Shown here: one piece after another, positions 1-9,700 of the stretch
Layout of the letters: the number at the start of each line of letters is the position of its first letter
How positions within the stretch are numbered: position 1 is the first letter of the stretch
Source: Manduca sexta
Taxonomy: Eukaryota; Arthropoda; Insecta; Lepidoptera; Sphingidae
Length of the DNA stretch: 64,000 nt
Assembly: GCF_014839805.1 (NCBI RefSeq)
Contig: NC_051120.1
Coordinates: 7,068,001 to 7,132,000, forward strand
Direction of reading: 5' to 3'
Made by a program: the position numbers and the translations under genes
The notes under the pieces: model-generated
What the model was told of the DNA's origin: nothing
What the model saw: only the letters and a program-made list of their open reading frames with translations
Databases searched by the model: none

Positions 1-663
1 GGCATACTAGACAACCTAATCAATCATTAAAATATTTATTAATTCTGTTCAAACAAATTCGAAAATATTTTTTTTCATTTATTTATTTAAAAAATGACTA
101 CCTTTGCTTGTTATGGAATAGTCGATATTCTTATGAGAAGGTTACGTATACTGATCATGTGATGTTTAAATAAAATTTTATATAAAAATTTTCAAACGGT
201 TCATTAACGTGGACATTGTAGCAATGGTTATTCCTACCCTTTGTTAGAATCTTTTTGAAAACTTAAAAAAAGAAATTTAGAATGTGGGACTAATTTTGAA
301 TTACTCGTTTGTCATGTTACTGTCGAGTAAGGCGTAGAATTTTTATTTTTACACAAGTCTTGCTTCATTTTTCGTCCTATAAAACCTTTTTTTAAGGACA
401 CGGAAAATGACCCTACGGCACCTGTTGGTAAGTGGAGAGGGTTCCAATAGAATGTCAACTAAAGAGAGATGATTACCACTCAGCAGTCGACACAATTATG
501 CCGCCCTGTTGAAACTGGATATACACAGGCTGATCCCAGAACACGATAGACGTAAATGACACACTATGGCGGGTTTTAACACCTTAAAATATATCCTACC
601 ATCAGAAAACCTAACACCCTCCAACACCACAGTATTTCTGTTTTAAATTAAGGTCTAACTCAC
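1..663. other. Intron after exon 17, AT-rich, mostly without coding signal
   Basis: No exon with matching phase-1 acceptor found; the next coding exon should lie to the left of position 1. The right half (384-606) is a copy of dispersed repeat family B. Confidence 0.6.
384..606 (+). repeat. Dispersed repeat family B, copy 1
   Basis: Shares with copies at 21.2, 28.2, 33.2, 34.1, 36.7 and 42.2 kb the core GGTAAGTGGAG, GAGAGATGATTACC, CAGTCGACACAATTATGCCG and GGCGGGTTTTAACACC. Non-coding; probably a short non-autonomous element. Diverged. Confidence 0.8.
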
Positions 664-783
664 CCATCACAAAAGCAGCAACCACACATCCAACAATGCT
701 TCCTACACTGAGCGACTCGCCTCCAGTCGTTACAAAGGATGCCATCTCCACGCTTGGACTATACGCTGGCATGGCATAGAGTT
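664..783 (-). CDS. Sema5c: Coding exon 17: juxtamembrane linker and start of transmembrane helix
   Basis: Acceptor TTTTTTACAG, donor ATGG|GTGAGT. Encodes residues 936-975: LYAMPAYSPSVEMASFVTTG and then SVGSIVGCVVAAFVM, the first two-thirds of a single-pass membrane helix that must finish in the next exon outside the window. 120 bp, phase 1 on both sides. Confidence 0.9.
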
Positions 784-3700
784 CTGTAAAAAATAATTGT
801 TTATGAATAATAAAAATCGTTTGGTTACTATACATGGCTCATACTTATATTTTGTTACTGTCCCTCTCTTTTTAACCTACTTCAAAAAAAAAAGGAGAGG
901 TTATAAATTTGACGTGAACGTTTTTTTTTATAATAGCTAATTAATAAACTTATGTTCAGATTTTCAACATTTATATTTTTTCTAAAAAACTCTATCTTTT
1001 ATTAACATTATTCGAATTTAGGAAAATACTTCAATGACTATCACTACATCCGAGATATAGTCATGTGCTCGTATATTATGCGCATGTTTAGTTCGTCAAA
1101 CATTATGAATTAGCTTATGTTCGCCATTCAGCCCATTTAAAATGGCGTTACGTTTTTACAGTCACCGAAAGTGTTTTATATTTCTAGATTTTGAAGATGT
1201 TCTAATGTAATGAGCAAGATTTTAGGATCACTACATAGTATAAAACAAAGTCGTTTTCTCTGTCCCTATGTGTGCTTAAATGTTTAAAACTACGCAACGG
1301 ATTTTGATGCGGTTTTTTGAATAGATAGAGTGATTCAAGAGGAAGGTTTATATGTGTAATAACATCCATTAACCATTAAAGCATCGGAATGTTCGCCGGC
1401 AAACATGACAGGTACACGGGAATATAATCTTATATACTATATAATAAGGTTATTTTTCCGTGACACGAATAATGTCATGTAGCTGTCGTGTTTGCCGGCA
1501 AACATTCCGATGCTTTAATGGTTAAATAGTGTAGAAATATATAAGCCGGGTCGCTAAAGTAATCTAATCTAACATATGTAAAGCAATGACGTTTTACAAA
1601 TAGACGCGTCATACACTAACAAAATTAACAGCGCAGTATTTACTATAGTCACAGTCCTAGCAGCTCGCATTGATACGCACCGAGTGAGCCCGACTATGTC
1701 CGAATGGGCCCGAGCGTCGACCGCCCCGTCGCCATGACGGTCGAATAAAATGCATTTATTAGTTAAAAAATAATTTAAATAGTGTATACTTATTACAAAC
1801 GTATGAAATGAAACGTTTTTTTCATTCACAGTTGCAGTATAATTTGTACATCGTCTAAAAACACAGGAAGGCATTTTATTTATAAAAACACATAAGTCAG
1901 TAAGCCGACTAGCGGCGACAGTGGTTGGAGGTTGACTAAGTGAATGTCGGGCAGTTACCTTACTTTCGTCTTGCCAGTATTGAGCTCGGACAACGTATCT
2001 ATGTAATAAAAACATGTTAGATGTGTTGTGTTACCGTTGTCGAGCTGCGCGTGGCCGGCGCCGCAGCGCGCGACCTGCAGCTGCGCGCCCACGCACGCGC
2101 CCGCCGCGCACGCGCGCCGCCGCACGCGCTCGCCGCCCGCGCACGCGCCCCACGCGCCCCACGGGCCCCAGCCGCCCTCCGACTCTGCAACATAAATAAA
2201 TTATTATTGTCACTAAATATTAGTTTTTTAATCCTACAATATTATAATGTCGACTGCTAAGAGTTTATCTCTGGATAGTTGGCAGCATTATCCTGTCTCC
2301 TCCTTAGGGTTGCCAACCATACTTTATAATAACGTATCCTACTTTATTTTCGATAAATATACTTTATACTTTGTATAAAAATAAAGTATGCGAAAATACT
2401 TTGTTTCTAATCTTTACTGTGATATGTAAAACGAGTCATTTAAAGTGAATATGTTTTATATCTATACCCCATAATTAGATAAGTACTGAACTATTTATCG
2501 TTTCAAAGATCGTAGTAGATATTATGTTGACAACGATTAAATAAAATACAAGCTATTTATTTATTTAAATTTAATTTTAGATTGTAAAAGTAGCTTTGAA
2601 AGTTTTAAAGCGTAACAAAGAATTGTTAGCGTTTGCTAAAAGCGCACAAAAATATGTGTTTAGGAAAATAAAACCTAAATTTGAAAAATCCTTTTTTTTC
2701 TTTCAAATATATTTTTTTCCCATTTAAACAATTTCATGTTTTTTTTTTTGACAAAAAAGTTGGCAACCCTACTCCGCCCACAGTCCGTACCCACCTGCAC
2801 AAGTAGGCACGCAGACGGTCCGCTCGAGCGCGCCGGCCGCGTCGCTGCAGCCGCGGGACGACAGGCACGCGCGGGTGCGGGTTCGATGTCCCGTCGCGCC
2901 GCACGAACCGCTGCACGAACTCCACTCGCTCCAGCAGGACCACTCACCTGGACAAACATTACATATCATTTATAAGTCTATATAAAGTAATATTTTCTTA
3001 CTATTTTTAACATTAAAATGTCGACGTGTTGAAACTTACCGGTTAATCCGAATTCAAATGCTATTTTCACTAATAAATGAAACGTCGTTGAAAACAAAAC
3101 TTCTAAAATTTCTAATGACATTAATTCCAGCCATTGAGAAGCATTACTAACAAAACCACGTAACTTCAAAGAGAACAAAGGCAATATATAAAATCTTACC
3201 AGTACAAGGGTGCGTGTTACAACCACGGAGCATTTCGGAAGATCCATTGCACGGGGGCCGGCGGCAGCGCCTGGTGCGGGTCTGTTGCCCCCCACCGCAG
3301 GGCGCGGAGCACGGCTCCCACGCCTCCCAATCTTCCCAACCCCCTTCGTCCTCAGGCGGGGTACTACTACACTGTCCGTGTGCTGTACAGTATCTTTCTT
3401 CTTCGCGGGCTACCGACAACTGAAATAAATTTAAATGTTAGTTTAGTTTTAATTCAGTTTGGGAAATAGAATGCAATATTAAATAAGATGAATATGTAAT
3501 ATGAATAAAGATATTTACACTGACTTTTATTTGTTCCGGCGATGGCGCTTTGCACACGAATTTAAATCTCTTTTCAGTATAACTTCCGTCCGATGTGTTA
3601 CCTGTTACAATAAGGAATGTTAGAAAACATACGTGTCTTATAAAGAAAAAATCTGCAAAAACAAATATTTTTTTTTGCAAAACAGAAGCTTCCGCCGCCC

Positions 3701-6700
3701 ATGGACTAAAGCAAAACCAGAGGCATAGCCAAGCCGTTGCCAACATCTATATTATAGTAACAATACATGTATCAATTAGTTGTTACTAACCAGGTATCTG
3801 AACCCAAGGCGTCCAAGCCGTCGTCTTGCGAACTTCACAGGGGCGCATGTCACACGCCTGCTTCTCCACCTCGGGCCCGTCACAGTCCGCACCGCCGTGT
3901 AATGGCGCGGGGCTTCCGCACAGGCGCCGCCTCTCACGCATGCCCCCCGCCGGCCCGCAGCCCACCCCGCCTGAACTGGTACATGGGGACCACGGGCCCC
4001 ACGGAGACCAGCCACCGTCTACTGGCGCCAGCGCCGGATCTGGAGGATTTTTTTTGTTTGAATTTGAATAAGAAACGAGCTTATTATATTTTTGTGTAAA
4101 CAAATCCACCAAGCTGTAAAAACTATCATGCTATATGTTTCACAGCATAATAAGAAAAACTTCTTAGGGTTCATTCGTTACTTTTTCTTCCTTTAAATTG
4201 AAAATAAAACACGATTCTTCTGTCAACAATGATATGCTTACAGATACATTTGCTATTCTATAGAAGAAATCACTCAAGAGTTTTGTAATTGCGCACCACA
4301 AAAACCGGTAAAGATCTTTGCTAATACTGTGCTACAAAACCCAATCCCTAAAAAGATTTGCATGTTTATAGAGACCCACCTGGACACGGCGGCAGATTGT
4401 GGCAGTATATGTCGTCGACGTCGATGCCGACGCAGACGCGGCCGCCGTGGCGCGGCTCGGGCGAGCTGCACGTGCGCCGGCGCGACTTGCATATATATAG
4501 AGACCCACCTGGACACGGCGGCAGATTGTGGCAGTATATGTCGTCGACGTCGATGCCGACGCAGACGCGGCCGCCGTGGCGCGGCTCGGGCGAGCTGCAC
4601 GTGCGCCGGCGCGACTTGCATATATATAGAGACCCACCTGGACACGGCGGCAGATTGTGGCAGTATATGTCGTCGACGTCGATGCCGACGCAGACGCGGC
4701 CGCCGTGGCGCGGCTCGGGCGAGCTGCACGTGCGCCGGCGCGACTTGCATATATATAGAGACCCACCTGGACACGGCGGCAGATTGTGGCAGTATATGTC
4801 GTCGACGTCGATGCCGACGCAGACGCGGCCGCCGTGGCGCGGCTCGGGCGAGCTGCACGTGCGCCGGCGCGACTTGCATATATATAGAGACCCACCTGGA
4901 CACGGCGGCAGATTGTGGCAGTATATGTCGTCGACGTCGATGCCGACGCAGACGCGGCCGCCGTGGCGCGGCTCGGGCGAGCTGCACGTGCGCCGGCGCG
5001 ACTTGCATATATATAGAGACCCACCTGGACACGGCGGCAGATTGTGGCAGTATATGTCGTCGACGTCGATGCCGACGCAGACGCGGCCGCCGTGGCGCGG
5101 CTCGGGCGAGCTGCACGTGCGCCGGCGCGACTTGCATATATATAGAGACCCACCTGGACACGGCGGCAGATTGTGGCAGTATATGTCGTCGACGTCGATG
5201 CCGACGCAGACGCGGCCGCCGTGGCGCGGCTCGGGCGAGCTGCACGTGCGCCGGCGCGACTTGCATATATATAGAGACCCACCTGGACACGGCGGCAGAT
5301 TGTGGCAGTATATGTCGTCGACGTCGATGCCGACGCAGACGCGGCCGCCGTGGCGCGGCTCGGGCGAGCTGCACGTGCGCCGGCGCGACTTGCATATATA
5401 TAGAGACCCACCTGGACACGGCGGCAGATTGTGGCAGTATATGTCGTCGACGTCGATGCCGACGCAGACGCGGCCGCCGTGGCGCGGCTCGGGCGAGCTG
5501 CACGTGCGCCGGCGCGACTTGCATATATATAGAGACCCACCTGGACACGGCGGCAGATTGTGGCAGTATATGTCGTCGACGTCGATGCCGACGCAGACGC
5601 GGCCGCCGTGGCGCGGCTCGGGCGAGCTGCACGTGCGCCGGCGCGACTTGCATATATATAGAGACCCACCTGGACACGGCGGCAGATTGTGGCAGTATAT
5701 GTCGTCGACGTCGATGCCGACGCAGACGCGGCCGCCGTGGCGCGGTTCGGGCGAGCTGCACGTGCGCCGGCGCGACTTGCATATATATAGAGACCCACCT
5801 GGACACGGCGGCAGATTGTGGCAGTATATGTCGTCGACGTCGATGCCGACGCAGACGCGGCCGCCGTGGCGCGGCTCGGGCGAGCTGCACGTGCGCCGGC
5901 GCGACTTGCATATATATAGAGACCCACCTGGACACGGCGGCAGATTGTGGCAGTATATGTCGTCGACGTCGATGCCGACGCAGACGCGGCCGCCGTGGCG
6001 CGGCTCGGGCGAGCTGCACGTGCGCCGGCGCGACTTGCATATATATAGAGACCCACCTGGACACGGCGGCAGATTGTGGCAGTATATGTCGTCGACGTCG
6101 ATGCCGACGCAGACGCGGCCGCCGTGGCGCGGCTCGGGCGAGCTGCACGTGCGCCGGCGCGACTTGCATATATATAGAGACCCACCTGGACACGGCGGCA
6201 GATTGTGGCAGTATATGTCGTCGACGTCGATGCCGACGCAGACGCGGCCGCCGTGGCGCGGCTCGGGCGAGCTGCACGTGCGCCGGCGCGACTTGCATAT
6301 ATATAGAGACCCACCTGGACACGGCGGCAGATTGTGGCAGTATATGTCGTCGACGTCGATGCCGACGCAGACGCGGCCGCCGTGGCGCGGCTCGGGCGAG
6401 CTGCACGTGCGCCGGCGCGACTTGCATATATATAGAGACCCACCTGGACACGGCGGCAGATTGTGGCAGTATATGTCGTCGACGTCGATGCCGACGCAGA
6501 CGCGGCCGCCGTGGCGCGGTTTCGGGCGAGCTGCACGTGCGCCGGCGCGACTTGCATATATATAGAGACCCACCTGGACACGGCGGCAGATTGTGGCAGT
6601 ATATGTCGTCGACGTCGATGCCGACGCAGACGCGGCCGCCGTGGCGCGGCTCGGGCGAGCTGCACGTGCGCCGGCGCGACTTGCATATATATAGAGACCC

Positions 6701-9700
6701 ACCTGGACACGGCGGCAGATTGTGGCAGTATATGTCGTCGACGTCGATGCCGACGCAGACGCGGCCGCCGTGGCGCGGCTCGGGCGAGCTGCACGTGCGC
6801 CGGCGCGACTTGCATATATATAGAGACCCACCTGGACACGGCGGCAGATTGTGGCAGTATATGTCGTCGACGTCGATGCCGACGCAGACGCGGCCGCCGT
6901 GGCGCGGCTCGGGCGAGCTGCACGTGCGCCGGCGCGACTTCACCGCGATGCCGCACGGCGCCGAGCACTCCGACCACGCGGACCACGCCGACCACCCGCC
7001 GTGCACCGTGCAGTTCGTCACCGATATACTTGAACCTGGAATTAAGTGAAAATAGTTCTAGTAATATTATATTTGTTGGCTGGCAGCCTCGGGGATAAAC
7101 AAAACTGCAGATTTACGGAGCACAAGGACGTGCATTTAATAAGAAAAACAATTAGCTACCACTAAATGGTCGCGGGCACGATCGATGCGACGCCAGCGCA
7201 TCGTACTTACCTAGTTATACTTATGTGACACGGAACATTTAACGGCGCGGTATAATGAATATAGCTATAGCTAGGCACACTTTCGCAACTTCGTGTATTA
7301 ACAATATTGACAACCAATCACTAGTGAATTGCCGTAACTAGGGCGATGCCAACGGTGCCAAGGAATAGAGGCTTGTCCCTGGATGGCCGCGGAAGTATCC
7401 AGCTCAAGACCAAGTTTTGTGTTATTCACCGTAATTACAGCTCGAATTGGCCGCATAAAAAGCTAGTTACAGCTCTGACCCGATGCCAAAACAATGATCA
7501 AACTTGAACACCTTTTGCAAAGCCCATAAAGTTACCCTTAGTATTTCTCATCAAACTTTGATTAAACTTTAAACTTATCAATTTTGTCTTGAAAAATTTC
7601 TGTCTACTATATCTCTTCAGTCTCTAGAAACAATAATCACGCTCGCGCCTAATTCTTAACTCCGGATCATTGACAGGAATAATCCAATGAAACAATTTTT
7701 AGACATACAAACTTTATTCTGTTTGGCCCATTTTTGCTAACGATACTAAAGTAGAGATTAAAATCATTTATTGAAAAGCTATTGCGAGCTTCCAATATGT
7801 TGATCTGGAAATGTTAACGAGTGACCCATTCTTTTGTATTGCTTTGTATGACGAGACGAGCTTGCCGTTCGCCTGATGGTAAGCGATACGACCATAAACA
7901 GCAGAAACACCATCCAACACCTTGAATTACAAAGTATTGTATTCCACTGCGTTCGCCATCCTGAGACATGAGATGTAAGTCTTATTATGTCTAGTAGTCA
8001 CACTGGCTACAATAGCCCTGGCCATGTTTAACAATGGACATCCTGCGACTGACGATGATGATGATAATAATGATTGAAAAGCTATAAAATTTACCTTTGC
8101 AAGCCTGTCCGCCATTCGCCGGCTTAGGATTGTCACAACGTCGTGTCCGACATTTACACATATCGGGCTTGTCGTCTCCGTAGATGGAGTGAGATGTACC
8201 GTCCTGCATGCATGACTCCCAATCCGACCAGGCCGACCAGCCACCGTCAACTAAAACAACATACAAAGGAATAAGGAAAGAATAATATCAGCCCTGTTTT
8301 TCACAAAAAAGTAATATGAAGAAACTGAGTAGTACAGAAAACTTAAATAACATTTATTTTTATTTTATTTTATTTATTAGGGATTACCAACAAAATTTAC
8401 AATATTACATACAAATGACTAAAACAAAAAAAAAACATTTGGACTAGTTGCAATTCTAATAACAGGCAACCACAACATGCGCAAGGTTAGAAAAAAATAA
8501 TTCATATAAAAATAAAAAGAAAAATGGTTAACAATATAAATCTATGTATATAAATAAGACGACCATAAGAGATGAGACAACTATAAAAAGGTTTAGAAGT
8601 ATTTTAACTTAGTTCATAAAAGGCAGTTGAACTACAAAATTGATCTCATTACAAGCATGCGCAAGAGTCAAAATCATCGAAATAAAAAAGCAGTTCGACT
8701 TTGGCATTAGAGCAGGAAAAGAAAGATCAATATTGACTATTACTAAAATGGAAAATGACACAAATATAGTAATATAAATATAATTTGGCCTCGTTACACC
8801 TTCGCACATCCAAAAATCATTAGTAATCAATTGACATTGTTAATAATTATAGAAATGTAATGAAGTCGACTTTTTGAGATACGTAGGTGTGCAAACAACC
8901 AAAATTGTACATCGTGGGCGCCATTCATAAATCAATTGAATGAACTTTCGTATAAGGACGGAACAAACAAATTAAACATGCAAAGGTTGATTTAGAATTT
9001 AGAGTATTTTGTTGTCTCTGAATATCAGAATCAAGTAGACGGAAGTATGTAGGAGGTAGAGAAACTGATAATTTTGTTCTAGATATATTTATGTATAGGT
9101 ACGAATGGCATGGCTCAAGCCAAAAGTAATCATTTAACATCAGGTGATCAGTTGTGTCCTCCCAAAGTATACAGCAAGCGGCGATAGCCTAGTTGGTTGT
9201 GGAACGGACTGCCGAGACGACTGTCCGCAGGTTCAAATCCCAAGGGCTGTGTGCCCTCTGACTTCTAGAAAATTATGTATTCTTTGTGAATTATCGCTTG
9301 CTTTACCGGTGAAGGATAACCTCGTGAAGAAACCTGCATAGCTGAGAAATTCTTTATAGGAATTTTCGAGGGTCTGAAGTCTACCAATTCGCACTAGGCC
9401 AGCGTGGTGGACTAAGGCCTAATCTCTCTCAGTAGTAGAGGAGGCTCGTGCAACGTGGGACAGTATATAATACAGGGCTGATATTATTATATCAAAGCAT
9501 GTCAAAGCAGATGTTTTGACATGTAACTGGAGTGAGCTCACACATATTATGTTGCATGTAATTTGTTATGGCTTAGCTTTTTTTTTTTTTTTTTTTTTTG
9601 TTAGATAATTTATTTTTATAATTACTTAGTTGTAGAATATAGTTGTAAGTTATTATGTTATTATAGTTCCGCCAATCGAATTGGGTGTAACCTGTAATGG

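Larger units (their letters stand above)
7036..8094. other. Intron between exons 11 and 10
   Basis: AT-rich with no coding signal. The right third consists of repeat family C (about 7835-7990) and a LINE-type tail (7991-8070). Confidence 0.6.

Noticed and set aside
1569..2015. Minus-strand ORF of 148 codons with a hydrophobic stretch between exons 16 and 17
   Set aside because: No usable phase-1 acceptor and donor around it, and exons 16 and 17 already join in phase with a normal linker and membrane helix.
2014..2260. Three arginine/alanine-rich ORFs around 2.0-2.3 kb
   Set aside because: Shadow frames of the GC-rich exon 16.
4354..6940. CRISPR-like array or bacterial contamination
   Set aside because: Units are contiguous and identical with no variable spacers, and are derived from an animal exon.
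4329..7049. Plus-strand open frames of about 735 and 906 codons
   Set aside because: They are shadows of the 129-bp array; the meaningful reading is the minus-strand TSR exon half.
9178..9250. Possible tRNA gene (A- and B-box-like motifs)
   Set aside because: The same block heads six SINE copies and does not fold as a full tRNA with an acceptor stem; it is a SINE promoter.
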